The notes under the pieces are model-generated. The model did not search any database. It had not been told where the DNA came from and worked only from the letters and a program-made list of their open reading frames with translations. 64,000 nucleotides of DNA, taken from NCBI GenBank assembly GCA_963070105.1, contig OY718804.1, positions 1,285,220-1,349,219 on the forward strand, read 5' to 3'. The DNA is from Litomosoides sigmodontis. Taxonomy: Eukaryota; Nematoda; Chromadorea; Rhabditida; Onchocercidae. Positions 44,379 through 58,944 of this stretch are shown here, piece after piece (within the stretch, counting starts at the first letter, position 1; each line of letters begins with the position of its first letter). Made by a program: the position numbers and the translations under genes.

Positions 44379-47300
44379 GTTTATCAGCATTCAATTTTTA
44401 TCGAAACTAACTTTGTCTATTGCCTTTATGTGAAATTTGAAAGATGTCATTTTTCTGTTCCATATATGTAAAATCAAAATTTTGCTATAAATTATGAGTA
44501 CGAATTACATCAAAAAAAATAATAATAAAGGACTTCTTTTTTCATTTTGTGATTTTATTCCATTGATTATTAAATCAAAACATCTTAGCTAAACGCACAC
44601 AACGTTAGCTAATACTATATCCATGCAGTAACTTCACACGATCAATAATTCACATTTGAATGACAATAATATGTAAATTGAATTCGATTTTAGGCCGAAG
44701 TTAGAAAAACACAAATGAGCGAAAAAAAATTCTGGCAGTCCGCAAAATTTCAAATGATTGTCGGATAGTGTTGCTAATTTCTTCTTTGTTGATTAATAAC
44801 AAAATAGTTTCGTCGTGAAAGTCAATTTAACCTCAAAATTCCAACGTAAATTTGAAGAGGAGCTTATTGCTATTTATATTTTTAGCAATTCTGTGCATTT
44901 CCCACAATATATTTTAAATCATTCACATGGTCACGATGAAAGTAGCAATTTCAAATTCTGCAATTTATAATTTATGACTGTATGGCAACTTCAATTTTTT
45001 CCTGAAATTCAAACCATGGAATTCTACTTGTTTGTCCATTCGTTGTTGCTAAAATTACACTTTTAATAATGTCTACATGAGAGACGACTGATTGAGTGCA
45101 CTTAAACGTACCACTTGATTTACAATTAGCTAAATTATGCACTAAGGAGATGTTGGTGATATTTCAGGATTGAAACGGAAATATATGTCATGATGATTTT
45201 CATGAGAATAATGAAATATTGGAAAATTAGTGAATTAAATGTTCACATGTAATAGTTAATTCTAATTCTAAACTATCATCGAAAACATTCTTTGTTGGAA
45301 GTAATCAATTATGAAATTGAACAGGTGTAAAAAATCAAAAATGGTGCAATATTGCAATACACAAAAGGTATGCCATATATTTTTTTTGTTCCGCAGTATT
45401 TGCCATTGAAAAAGATTAGAATAGAAATGAAATAAAATAAAAATAGGCATTTTTCAATCGTTGATTTATGCAAATTTTCCCGAAAAAAAAACGACTTCAA
45501 TAACAGTAACAACAATAACAGCAGTTGGTTTGACTGAAACAATTCATTGGCAAATTGTTGAAAGAATACCGTCCAGCATGAATTGTTTTTGAATGCGGCA
45601 GTTTCCTGAATCGATAAAAAAGACGAAAAACAGCTGTATGATAGATAATAAATGTATTAAATATTACGAGCTGAATTTTTTTTACAAAAAGAAACAAAAA
45701 TTTATCATCTATCATAGCTTTTTTCCAATTTTTTTTTTGGAGGAAAAAATTTCAAAAAAAATTTGAAAGAGCAAAAGAGGAGCGTCCAAATTATTCAGCA
45801 AACTAATTATCGCTGTTATTAATATTACTACAATTGTCTAAAGCACTAATACCTTGAAATCTGTTTAATTATTTTTAGCAACGATTCCATTCATTTCCAA
45901 TACAAATCAATGAGGAAAAACTTTTTTCCAATTTTTTTTTAGAAGGAAAAAATTTCAATAACTTTGAATGTGTCATCAATTTGCGGTTACTTTTGAGATA
46001 CAATTCATTTCTTATTTCACTCTCACATTCTTATAATAACCATAAATTGCGAATGAAATGGAAAAATGAAGTGCAAGAACGATGAAGCGTTAATTGACAG
46101 AGAAAACGGAACGGAACGGAACGGAGCGGAATTGCGTCGAATGGAAAATTTGATGATTTCATTTTCACTCATTGAGGATGGGAAAAAAAAAGGAAAGAAG
46201 TCATTTCTCACTCTCTCTCTCTCGCCCTCTCCCTCTCACTCCCTCTCTCTCTTTTTCTTGTACTATCATGAAAATTAAAACTTGTCTCTGGGCTTGGGAA
46301 AATTTGCCCATGGGAAGAATTGTTTTCCATTACATTTTTTTTTTTCACTGCTCCTTTTCTGCCACACATTTTCCTTTCCTTTTCCATAATTCATCCACTC
46401 ATCCATTCATCCATTTTTGTTCAAATAAAAACGAATGAAAAGTTTTTCATTTCCATCCGCATATTTCTGTAGCAATTTAAAATGCAAATTATTTAATTTA
46501 ACAAATTCATAAATTTATTCAAATTTATTCAATCCTATTCACCTGCTGCTACTTTATTTCATCGCAGTTTTACAGAAATGGAATAAGTTAGTCAATCAAT
46601 GACTCCGTCTGCCTGATCTTGAACATTTTTAACTGCTAAAGTTTATTTACCTCACATATATCTATCAAATGTGCCACCTAAAATTCAAATATTCAATTTT
46701 TCGTTGGATAAATTTTTAAATAATACCAATTTGACACGCAACACTTACTTATACGTTCGTTCGTTAATCGTTGTACGAAGCTTTCCATGATTTTAACCAT
46801 TTTGTGTGAAATGATAGACTTTCAAATCAATCAGCACTTATCATTCGTCTACTCAACCTATTCCTGTCCACTCCAAGGGAGAAATTCCTCAATTCCTTCC
46901 TCAGGTAACTCTTCACTCTCAAACCATAATATATCAGCAATATTCCTGACCAAAATTACTCAACCGTGCTACCGGTGATTTTTACCGAAACCATCCGAAG
47001 CACTCTCAAGGGAGTGATGAAACAACGACTGTATGTTTTTCATGTTGAAATAATTTCCTAAAATATTCATTTAAATTTGCGTATGATAAATTGACAATTG
47101 AAATTATTTCCTCTTTGTGACACATTTTCACATAGGTAAATCTATCATCAATTCTTCTTCAATTTTCATATTTCCTCATCAAATGACAAACTTAAAGTCT
47201 TGATTTTATTGTCAGCAGATTTCCTCACTGAGTAAAATTCGTAGTTCAAAGGTTTTTCCGAGCATTTATTTGATGAATGCATTTCAGATATTGAAATGCT

Positions 47301-47777
47301 GCTGCCACGTTGAATTAAAATTACAAATATCACTGACTATTGAATTTTGTAATATTTCTTAATTAATATGATCCCTAATAGTTTCAATTTAACGCTTTCC
47401 AAAATAGTTCAGGGGATTAATTTGAATTGCTTTTCGTTTTTCTCTTCAAATATTTTGATTTATTTTCATTCCATTGCAAAATGAATAATTATTGAAATTT
47501 CCTCCAACTTACTATTTATAGCATCATTTAAATTCATTTCAATTGTGTTAATTTTTGGAATTTGTTAAAGTAACTGTGCAGCGGACTGTAGTGAATTATT
47601 TTAAAAAAAAATTATCTTTTTAAATTACCGATAACACATAGCAGTGTCATCCGCATTTTGCTTAATTTTTTCACTTTTTTCTAAAATAATAAAAATTAGA
47701 AATGTTTTCCTTGCTATAAAATGTTTTTTGTTTTTTTTTCTTTCTTAAAAATTTTTTTTATTAATTTCTGTTACGAT

Positions 47778-47841
47778 AAAGCAAAAAATAAAAACGTTAA
47801 CATTGAAATTAAGCAAAAATAAAAACGTTAACATTGAAATT
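47778..47841. repeat. Tandem duplication of about 32 bp
   Basis: Two adjacent copies share AAAATAAAAACGTTAACATT and differ by about one A. Recent-looking duplication in non-coding DNA. Confidence 0.85.
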
Positions 47842-48109
47842 TGTTACTGCATTTTTTGTTGCATTCTTTTTTTCATATTTCTCGTGGATTTGATGAAGAG
47901 AGAGAGAGAGAGAGAGAGAGTGAGAAAGGAGTGCTGAGAAAACGTTACACGTATAGGTAATTTTAAAGTGTGTTTTAAACTTCATTTCCTCGAAATGAAA
48001 CAAACAATTAATTACCACTGCTCGATAGCTGGAACAATAATAATCGGTCATAAAGTATTTTATAGAAATGGATCAGTCGGCGTCATCTGTTAGTATTATC
48101 ACCGTTATG

Positions 48110-48240
48110 ACTATCATTATTATTATTATTATCACTATTATTATCATTATTATTATTACTATTATTATTATCATTATTACTATTTATTATTGTTGCTATT
48201 ATTATTATTTATTATTATTATCATTGTTGTAATTAGTTAC
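48110..48240. repeat. Degenerate (ATT)n microsatellite
   Basis: ATTATTATT runs interrupted by ATC and ACT triplets. Confidence 0.85.
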
Positions 48241-49483
48241 TATCATCATCATTATCGTCGTCATCACCAACGACAATTGCTTTTTGGTGTAACAGTCTGG
48301 ATGAGCTAACCAATAAATTCGCATTTTATTGCTGATGAAATTTACAGAAGCTATATTCATTGATTATTGCAATTATTATTATTGTTGTTGTCACTCATCT
48401 TTGGATTAACTATTTTGAATATTACGAAATATTCATTAGCATGGATAATGAGCAAAGCTAAATGCTTCATGTTTTTCAAAATTAATGAAAGAATTCTTGG
48501 AAATTTATTAGCATATTAATTTTAAGAAATTAGTGCAATTTTTTTATTTATATATTTGTCTTCCAATTTTTTTTGTGTGTGCAATTTTACAACCATTTTT
48601 TAATCATAATTAATGGCAGAAATAAATTTTTGAAAATAATATTTGAAATAATTTAAACTTTTTATGAAAGCTTTTTAAATTAATCGGATATTTGCAGGAA
48701 ATCAACCAATCGATCAATCATTCAATAAACTAAAATATTCACTGTCAGTTAGAATATTACTGTAGCAAACATATGCGCATGTGAAATGTAATACATTTTT
48801 CATTTTTAAGTATAATTATGTAAATATTTTGAGTAAAAAATGTTTATGCTAAGTTTACCAATTACAGTACGCAGTAAATTTTTTTGTAGAACAGTATACA
48901 TTTGTTTATTTCTTGAAGTTAAACAAAACAATAAGATTTAACAACGTTCGTTTTTTTTTTGTTGTTGCAATTAAGGCACGAAAAAATGAATTTAGTGCCG
49001 TTTTTTTTGTTTTTCTCAACAAATATTGCAATGAGTTGATGGGTGACACGCGTGGCAATTATTTATTTCATTTTGCAAACAAAACATTCTCTCTAAAAAT
49101 AAGATGAAAGAAATGAAAAATGAGAAATTAAGTTGAGGTGTCATCTGTTTGTTCAAAAAAGCAAACAATGAGAGAAAAAAAAAGAGAAAGAAACGAACAT
49201 TCTTTTTTTCACTTCCATTATCAATTGCCGCAACACTTAAAGCGTATAAGTTATTTTTCAACGAAAAACAGATGAATTGAAAATGAGATGAAATTTAATT
49301 AATGTTTGTCGAATTCTACTCTTTTTGTTGCACTAAATTGCAAAAATTGCTAGAATTTTTAGTCTAACTTCAATTGCAATTCATTTGTGTGTGTGTAAGT
49401 TTGAATGGAAGAAATAATTAAAATTCTGTACACTAAGAAAATAAAGAGGAAATGAAGGAGGAAAACTCTATCAATAACAGTAC

Positions 49484-52400
49484 TCATATGCTACTATAGT
49501 AATTCGGTGGCATATAGCTATTTGGTTGTTGCCATTGATAGGCTGCCATTGGATCGTAAACGTACGGTTTCACGTCAACCTGTTCGCAGTATTTTTCAAA
49601 CGGAGGTAATTGAGTGGGTTGTTGATGGGGTAATTGATGTAGTGATGCTTGTGCCATATGTGATAATGGTACACCGGTAGCACCTGGATGTGCACCAAAA
49701 TGCAGTGGTTGCCAACCACTCTCTAATACCGGTGATGTGGTACCCTGTTGTTGTTGCTGTTGCTGATGATGATGATGATGGTGGTGGTGCTGCTGTTGCT
49801 GTTGTTGTTGTTGCTGTTGTTGTTGTTGTTGCTGTTGTTGTTGTTGCTGTTGTTGTTGTTGTTGTTGTTGCTGCTGCTGCTGCTGCTGTTGGTGTTGTTG
49901 TTGAGCAGGTGAAGCTATTGCTCCATCAACTGAGCTACTTTCTTCCTCCTCACCTTCCTCATCATCTGTTCCCTGCCGATCATTGCTAAATCCATTTTTC
50001 GACATCTTTTTATGCTTCGAACGACGATTTTGAAACCATATTTTTACCTAAAATTAGAGCTAATCAAAAACTTTAATTAGCAAATTTTCATTTTGGTGAA
50101 AGTAAAGAAGAGATTTTTTTATTAGAAAAAAAATGTGCAATAAAGTAAAATTTTAGCAAGCGTTAATTAGTGAATGGTTGGGAAACAGTTTGCAATTCGA
50201 TGGGTGTTTTAATTTACAATATACAAGTTATTTACTGATTATTTTTTTCCTCTAGTTAAAATTTTATTCAACTTGTTTTAAAAGGCAAATTTTCAAATTT
50301 TTTTTGGTTTTTATCTTAGCAGTTAATGAGGGAAAAAATAAAAAAACAAACTGAAATGCAGAAAAAAGGAATTGAATTAATACGTCAGTAACAATATTCA
50401 TTTTTTTCATTTCTTTTCCAACAGGACACCAGATCAAGGTATTACGGTAGCGATGTGAAATACCACAATTAGTGAGAAGAAAAAAATTTTGGGAAAAGAA
50501 GAGTAGCTACTTTTCAATCATTGATTTCAAAAATTCAAAAATGAAAAAAAGGTACAGTAAGGTTAAAGTAAATTTAATACGATAATACGAAAAGTACAAA
50601 TGCTTTTTTTGAATAAGAAGCTTAAGAATTATTGTAGTGTAAGAAAAAGAAAATGGAATAATTACAGATCATGAAAATTAAAGTCACTCCCTTCTTTGCA
50701 TTTAATAAAGTAATTAATCACTTACCTTATTGCTTTATTTAATCAATTATTCGGTTAGTTAGTTTGGATTTACTGTATGAATAATTTGTAATTTTTACCG
50801 AAATGAATATATACATATCAGGATGAGGAATAAACATCAATTGTTCCTCATAAACGTATATAACTTCCGTTTCGGATGTACCCATCAATCTTCCAGATAC
50901 GTATAGTGCAGGAGGAGCAGACAATGACTACCGTATCCCTCGTTATTATTTCAATAAAATTGCGGAAAAAAAATGGGAAAAAAAAAGAAATGGGAGAATG
51001 TAAAAGGATCCTAAAATAATGGAGAAATAAGGCGGACGAAAAGGAAAAATGAATGTGAGAACAGAATTATCGAGTAATAAAAATAGATTGACCTTTGACC
51101 TCGCAAGTTTGACCATTAATTTACCATTGCACAAGGGCAAATAGGATTGATAGGATGTTGAAATTATTTCTACACGTTAATGGAATCAAATAAAATGCAC
51201 ATGTTGAAGTCCATTTTTCATTTCGAAACACACATACCGTAATCACCAACGATGGACAAGATTCGCAGTTCATGCTGAATTTCAAATTACAATTTGAAAC
51301 AGAAGACGATTCAGTAATTGCGATAATTTGAGTACGAATTATCATCATTGCTGTCATTTTCTATTTGTTAAATTGTTGAGCAAAAAAGTTTTTGCTAAAA
51401 CTTTATGGCTAATAGTACTGATAACTGAAATTTTGCATAAGGTAATCAAATTTGATAGCAATAGTTAATCAAATATGATGCTAGATTTCTTTGCAAAGTA
51501 CAATAAAATGCTTTTATACCATAAAAATTTAATATGAGAAATAAATTAAGAGAAGTTAAAATGTATATTTGAAAAGTTCAACTAGAAAAGTTTTTCTAAA
51601 ATTCCTGAATAGAATTATATTCTTCAAAAAAAAATCTATATTTTTTAAACTTACACATTTGTTAATTATTATTAGAAAATTCAACTTTTTTTCAAATTTT
51701 TATTAATAAATTTTTTTTCCCATTTGTATGAAAATTTGTATCTTTAAAGATGGTAATACTACAATAGATGTGATATTTTTAAAGCAACAGGTGAAGTATT
51801 ACTACGATATTATTGTTGATATATTTACCGGCTTTGACGTTTCCTTTTCTCTCTCTCTCCCACTCTTTCCTTCTATTTTACCTTTCTATCACCTTACAAT
51901 AACAGGTGCACATGAATGCAGAGAGATTTTTTTTTCAAAGATAACGCGCTTCTATAATAAGGCATAATGCATCTGCCGCATACCCATTGATTAACTAGTC
52001 CGTTCCGGCTTAGAAGCTACTATGAAAACCCGCTCCCCTTTTTTTGTATTTTTCTTTCTCTCCAGCTGACTCTCTCTCTCTCTTTCTTTCTCCATGGTGT
52101 TTTTTTTGTAACTCATTCCTAAATCTTTTGATGCTTTTTGGAAAAGATTGGAATGAACTCATTTCTCCCCTTTATTCCATTCGTTCTTCATCTTCAAATC
52201 ATGATTTATAAGCATTGAACCGAAATCAAATGTATTATTCATTCGGAAGACTTTTAGAAATTTTTTTGAATATATTTTAATAAAATAAAATTTTAATACA
52301 TGAAATTTTGAAGAAGAAAAATGGAACTAATAATATAAGTGTAATGAATAGCAATTTCGATTTCCATATTTCTTAGTTTGTGCGCAAAAACATTTCTTTA

Positions 52401-55400
52401 ATTTTAAACTAAATTTTATAACCTATCCAAAAATCATATGGTCAGTAAGAAATTTCAAAGAGTTATAAAATTAAAATAAATCGTAATGCATTGCAATCAT
52501 TTACGCTTAATTTCAAAAATTTTTCTTAATGAAATGATGAAAAATTTTTGCTTGCAATTCAAATGCACTTCGCTATTTTGATTAGTGGAAGAGTGTTTTC
52601 TGCACTAATACTATTTTCATCGCTAATTCTTGACGTAAAATTAAAAATGCTCAAAGATCAATCGCAAAATTTTCCAGTATTAAAGTAATCCGTTTTCACA
52701 TGCTTATCAGTGATGGTAATCGTTGCAACAGTTGCCGGCTAGTCTCATCGATCTGTTTTGTTAATCCGAAAATAGCAATAATGTGTTGATAGCTTAGACA
52801 AGAAAGCAAAAGTAAATAAATCGCATTTATATTAAATAAATTGTTGATGCAATTTTTTGAAATAATTGATGAATTTCGGTCGAATTGTGAAAAATGCTAA
52901 ATTTGAAACTTTAAATGATTTCAATTTGACAAATTAAATTGAACATGCTGCTTGATTATTTAAATATTACAGAATAATTTATGCATGACATTAGGTTTAA
53001 TCTTGCGATAAGGTTTTGATAAGCTCAAATAAATGCTTTGCTCAAATGAAGTCTTGTCAGCTTTGTACTGCCCTTCATTAATCCTATGAAGTAAGTAGGC
53101 AGTAATAATTTTCAAATTTCCTATGATTTTGATAGAGTAATGAGAGAGGGAAGATTGTCTCAAATAATCTTGCCTGATTTATCACTTAAAACTAAATTTT
53201 GGAGGTTAAAAAAACGTTAAGGAAAAAATTTTAAAGTAAATAAAATTAATTGAGAATTTAATTTGGCTTCAAAATTCCAACCACTAAAGAAAAGCTTTGA
53301 AATACATTAAAAAGTTTTCCTTGTAATAATTTAATTATCTATTAAAAATGTATTTTAAGATGATTTAAGCATAATTTTCGGATTTGCTCATCATAAAAAT
53401 TGCATTCATTTAATAATTTTTTTTTGTTGCATTTTATCTAATGCTATCAATAAGTTATATGTTTAAATTAGAATGAAAAAGGTGAAAAAAATTATAGCAG
53501 AGAACTAGTCCCTCTTGTCCAGAAATTATCTGTGAAGTTTTTTGAAACGACGAAGCGGAATAAAACTCATTGCATCGACCAATTTTTCATTTTTTCCTTT
53601 TTTTCCACCTACCGTAATATCGGATGTTGTTAATGATGATGAGAGTATTATTGATAAAAGAGAGGGAAAAAGAGCAAGCGAAAGAGAGAGAGAGAGAAGT
53701 GAATGATGAAAAGAATAATGAGAAGAGGAGAAGGAGAGGTGGAAAAAAAATGAGTAGCAGGAATGAAATAAAATTGATAGGGTGAGTGGATGTGCGTTTG
53801 AAAACGATTGGATGAGTGATGTGATCGATTATGAGATGTGAAAAATATGCAAAATTAGCAACGATAACGACATTGCTAGTGATAATAGTATTTCTAGTAG
53901 TAGTGATATAAAAATGATAATGATAATGATATCAGTAATAATGTGATTTCTGTGTCGACCACTAATCAAATGTGTATGCATCACTCCCTCTTTCTCCTTT
54001 TCCTTCCTTCTATTTTTCATTATTCGCTTTTTTTTTTGCTTAGTAATTCGTATCGATCGAAGGAAAACTATCAAACTGAAAGAAATGGCAAAGCAAACTG
54101 TTTAATGGATTTAATTCAAAAAAAAAACAATGCTAATATACGACATACATGAAAAGGCGTAGAAATACTGGTAGTGCTAATTTTTTTTTCGAAAAAAAAG
54201 TGATAAAAATAGTGGGTAGATGATTGTTCAATTACACGATTGCTATGGTGTTCTGTTGGTACAATTTCCAAATATGACAAAATGCTTTTTTTTTATATTA
54301 ATTGAAAATTACTGAAAATTTTAGGTCAAAGCAAAAGATCTGAGCTTGAAAAGTTGAAACAAAAAAAAAAAAGAAAAATGGAACTATGAACGGAACGACA
54401 GAATTAATTTCTATTTATGATGAATAATTTGATGCTTGTAATAGAGAATTGAAAATTGTAGTTGCATGTCACTGTATTTATGGAAATTTTGATGAGTACT
54501 AAAACTGTCTGGATAGATCGAGACAGACGATTGAAAGTACAAAATTTGCATACTTAAGTCTGTGTGGTGAATGATGCAAAAATTTGAAGTGTCTAACAAA
54601 GTATTCAATTATCATAATAAATTGAACGATAAAATTATTTAAAAAATTTTTTTAAGCTTTTTGATTTAGATTTTTGTTAGTGCTGCAGATGAGCAAGGAA
54701 ATGAGAAGAGATAATAATTATCGCTTAATTGTACAAATTATAAAGCAAATAATATCTATTTATTATAAGTTTAAGTAATTCAAAAATTTTATTCAAAATG
54801 AAGGAAGTGTTGGAGTTAATTAGGAAGCAAGAAATAATGCATTTAAGTTGAAACTACTATCACCTATAGCAAAATGGAAAAGTAGAGGTCAGAAGCCTGG
54901 GTGATCATTTTCTACTTAAATTCAATCTTTGGATGAAGATGTCGGGGCAAGTTTAGATGGATCAAAGATAATCCAGGAAGGATTCGTAGCTTAAGAAGGT
55001 TAATAGGATTTAGCATAAGCACGCAATCCTACAATTCAATTTCAAATGTTCAGTTTAGCTTTTAGAAATTCGATTAAGTAGTTTGGTTTGAAATACCCAC
55101 AACTTCATCATTTAAGATAATTAAGATATTTCGTGCAGGAAAAAAACACATGCGAGAAAATATGATGTAATCAGATCAAAAATTGATTTAATCAAGATAT
55201 ATTTGATGGATTAGTTTTTGCTTTCATAAAACAAAGATGAACATTTGGTCGTGCAACATATACAGTTCAAGATGGAAGATGGTACGTACATTTTTCTTTT
55301 CAATTTGATTTAAATTCAAATGATTGAAAAGAATTTAGAATACAGTTTATTTTTAAGGTGCATGTAACTAAAATATTACGCATATGGATTATAAGAAAAG

Positions 55401-58390
55401 AAAGTGTGGTTATCTAAATTTTAAAAAAATTTTTTAATGCTAGCAACTTAAATACTTCATTAATCATGAAAGAAGTTTTCTTTTTTTCTTTTGAAAAATT
55501 ATTTAATTAAATTAATTTTTAATGCTAATGGTCACATTACATTATGCTTTCTCGAACAGAAATTATAACTGTAATATTGGAATTTAATTTCTCAACAATT
55601 CCCACCTGTGTTTGAGTAAGTCCAAGTCTTGATGCTAGCTCAGCGCGCTCCGGTAATGCTAAATACTGCGTCTTATGAAACCTTTTTTGCAATTCTTGCA
55701 ATTGCAAGCTTGTATATATTGTTCGAGGCTTTCGCACACGTTTCCCTTTGCCATTAATCCTAACTTCGCCACCTTCGATAATTTTTGTTGAATGCTCTAA
55801 AATGCAACAGTTTTAATGAAATTAAAAATAGCAAAGGAAAGGTTTTATTTTAAATGAAATTCCATTTTTCAGTTTCAGATTTTGCCAAGGAAAAAATGTT
55901 AATAGTTATGTGAAATTTCAAACATTTCTTCCACATTTCTCCTGAAATAGGAAACAAGCGATGATTGGTAATAAATTGATTGACTAAAATTTTTTTAATC
56001 TAAAAATTGTATTCCAAATTAATGGTATTGCAAAATAGCCAATTTTTGCGCTATTTTCTTTTTTTAGAAATAAAAAAGAAATGAATGCTAGCAAATTTTT
56101 GAATAATGCACCAATTTTAATTAAATTACTAGCAATTGAAATTAAATTTGGAACAAAAATATTAGTATCAAATTTCGATCAAATTTTGTGCAGCACGAAT
56201 AACGAACGAGAAAAGGAAGAGCGAAATTCTCAATGACTAGCTTTAATTTCTCTTAATGCGTGTTCATCGTAAATTTACATTTACAGGATATTCCTTTAGA
56301 AGTAGGAAGGAAAAGCGAAAAGAAAATGAAAATTATCAAGGAAATGAGAAAGAATCGAATTACTCAAATTTTTAATCAAAGCGAATATAACTGGAAAAAA
56401 TTTTTCTCTCTCTCCTCTAGCAGCTTTCGGATTCAATACAGTTCCAAAGATTCTTACCAGATAATATCCATTCCACTCCTCCTGTTTGCTCTATCATTGA
56501 TCTTCTAAGTTAGAACTTCGAAAATTTCAAAAATTTTCATTGATGAATTTAAACAACTAAAGGACTACTATCGTAATAATAGTAATAATAATAAATTCAC
56601 AGATCGATAAATAAAGAACTAAATAATAAGTAGAAATGATAGGAGCAGTAGAAGTGCTACTGAATGATAAACACTAACTTACTTTAGTTAACTTAAAACA
56701 ATCGTCAATAAGTAATTGCATCTCTCTTTCATTTTTCAAATTAAAAATCTCAAAATAATAAGATGATGATGGATGAATGATCAAGTGACAAAAAAAAACG
56801 AACAGCTGATAATTTTAAAGAAATTTAAAAGAAAAAAAAAACTAAAAAGAAAAGAAGATAGAAGAGAAAGAAGAGAGATGAGGCAACCAGTTGGTACCGA
56901 AAAATTTTCTCACTTCTACTTTTTGAGGATTAGGCTGGGAACAGAGTGGGAAAGGTAGTTATTGGTTAGATTGCTTGGTTATAATTTGAATAAATAACCA
57001 ATAATTACGGAAGACGAAAGGTTTAGGACTGAATTCGGCCCAGTCAGTCCCAGAGAAATGAAAATATTTGAAGCATACTGGAAGTGAAAAGAGAGGGCGA
57101 GAAACAGCGGAAAGGAGGGTAGATCCAAAGACATTATTACTCTAATTACCCTAATGATCATCATTATCATCATTATCAACACCATCATCATCACCATCAT
57201 CATCACTATCATCAACATCATCAATGAAAAGCGCTACCTGTAATTTACATAATTTATAACCATCTTGCCAAATTATTATTATTATTATTATTGTTACTAT
57301 TATTATTATTATTACTATTATTATTTGTTCATGTAAATAGTGTAAATTAGAGATTATCGCACTGCTCCTTCTGGTCTCTTCCTTTTTCTTTCGCTATTCA
57401 TTCACTTATTTTTCACGGTATATTATGTAAATCAGATAGCTCCTTTCCTTTTCTCTTTTCTTTTCTTTTCTTTTTCTTTTTTTGGTGATTTATAATACAA
57501 TTACCTTCCGGTGAGCTAACTGATTGTTGATGATACATAAAATGTGAGGCGGTACAGGTTGCACCGGTACCATATGGTGTACCAGATACAGTTGCTGCAG
57601 CAGCTGCAGCAACTGCTGCTGATGCTGATGTTGGAAATGAATTCTGATAAAAATATGATGACATTGGCGTAGCGCTTCCACGTGTAAAATCATGACTACT
57701 ACCAACTACTGTACTAGTTGATGATTGCAACGGATTGTAGCAATTCGATGGTCCAACACTATAAAGTGATTGTGGTACTGATGGTGGTGGTGGTGGTGGT
57801 GGTGGTGGTGGTGGCGGTGGTGGGTGTTGTTGTTGTTGAGGTTGAGATTGAGGTTGTTGCTGTTGCTGAGGTTGAGGTTGTGATGTTTGTTGCTGCTGTG
57901 TTCCGGAATTTGTTGCATTATAATTCTGAAATGCTGGTGGTTTTTGATCCATATCCATATCCATAGATGATACTGTTGTCGTTACTGTTGCACCTCCTTC
58001 TCCTGTTGCTAATAAGGAAGATAACGTTGCACCTATTTCACCACCAATCACTCCTTCCTCCTCAACTTCACTTCTTATTCCAATTACAGATTCGATTATT
58101 TCCTTTGTCGTTGTTGTTCTTATTGTTGTTGTTGTTGTTGTTGTTGTCGGTACTGTTGATAGGGCTGTAGTTGAGCAACAACAACAACAAGATGAAGAAG
58201 CAAAACTTCGATTAATGTCTGGCAAATTTAAACTGGCAATTTGTGTGGACAGTTGATGACACGTTTGCGACGAAGGTACCACGTCCCTATTCTTGTCCCT
58301 CAATAATGATGATAAAGACGACGTTGAGGAGCACGGCGACGACGACGACGACGACAACGACGATGTTGAGCATGATGAGGACGAAGACAT
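49484..58390 (-). CDS. ceh-43: Distal-less family homeodomain protein (CEH-43)
   Basis: Three exons, 57505-58390, 55606-55796 and 49484-50047, join in phase to 546 residues, about twice the size I recall for C. elegans CEH-43. The homeodomain spans about 315-374: [39 protein letters not shown], then [15 protein letters not shown]. The [10 protein letters not shown] and QNRRSK(Y/H)KK stretches are diagnostic of Dlx/Distal-less, and recognition helix residue 50 is Gln. A 5.6 kb intron splits the box between Gln44 and Val45, a common position in such genes. The N-terminal exon is low complexity: Ser, Cys, Thr, Gln/Pro, poly-Pro and poly-Ala tracts. The C-terminal exon has an acidic patch, then Q3-H-Q34-H8-Q7, and ends MPPNYYSSI. 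Distal-less proteins are transcription factors for head/anterior epidermis and neurons in nematodes. The start at 58390 is the first in-frame ATG seen; an upstream exon is possible. Confidence 0.92.
49745..49903 (-). repeat. Coding poly-Gln/poly-His tract
   Basis: On the minus strand this encodes Q3-H-Q34-H8-Q7 in the last ceh-43 exon. CAA and CAG are mixed, so it is not a pure CAG expansion. Confidence 0.95.
50048..55605 (-). other. 5.6 kb intron splitting the homeobox
   Basis: The intron runs from CAG|GTGGGA to TTTTAG|GTAAAA. I found no nested gene. It contains CT/GA runs near 51850-51870, 52065-52090 and 53680-53700. Its size relative to other introns here makes it a candidate site of enhancers. 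Confidence 0.7.
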
Positions 58391-58944
58391 TTTCAGCAGT
58401 TGTCATACCTATTCAAACCGCCGATTCTATTCAATACACTCCAACTACAGTGTCCTATTCACACATACACACAGACATTTGCTATACATTTGCATATATA
58501 CATATATATACAGACATAAATGCATATAACTGCAAGTTAATATATACTATCATTTATAAGAGAAGTGAGAGGGTGAGAGAAAATGGAAAAGATGTGATGT
58601 AATTGTGCTACATCACGTAATAATAGTGTGATATGTGTGTGAAAGGGTGAAAAAAAAGAGAGCATTATTGTAAGAGAGTTATAATAAATGTGAAAGGTGA
58701 ATGAAAGATGAAGAGTGTGATGAAAAAAAGAGAGAGAAGAATGATGAAAGGATTTGTGGGCCTGCCCACCAAATTGCTACCTTTGCTGATTGGCCCTACC
58801 TGTCGAAGGCAAACCCATCTCAGCCAATCTATCTACCGCATTCGCCGTCCTCCTTCACTCTCTTCCCACTCATTCCATTTCTTCCATTCTTTACTTTATA
58901 TCTCATTTTATGCTGATTTTTCAGCTTTCAATCAATTCACATTA

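Larger units (their letters stand above)
44379..49483. other. 5.1 kb gene-poor 3' flank of the Distal-less gene
   Basis: No coding signal survived inspection of either strand. It holds a CGGAA pentamer run (about 46104-46130), CT runs (46205-46255), a tandem duplication (47778-47841), a GA run (47896-47920) and TATTAT-rich DNA (48110-48240). Confidence 0.6.

Noticed and set aside
49690..49989. Plus-strand Val/Ala-rich frame opposite ceh-43
   Set aside because: Shadow of the CAA/CAG poly-Gln tract on the other strand.
58293..58529. Asp-rich plus-strand frame
   Set aside because: Antisense shadow of the Ser-rich N-terminal exon of ceh-43.
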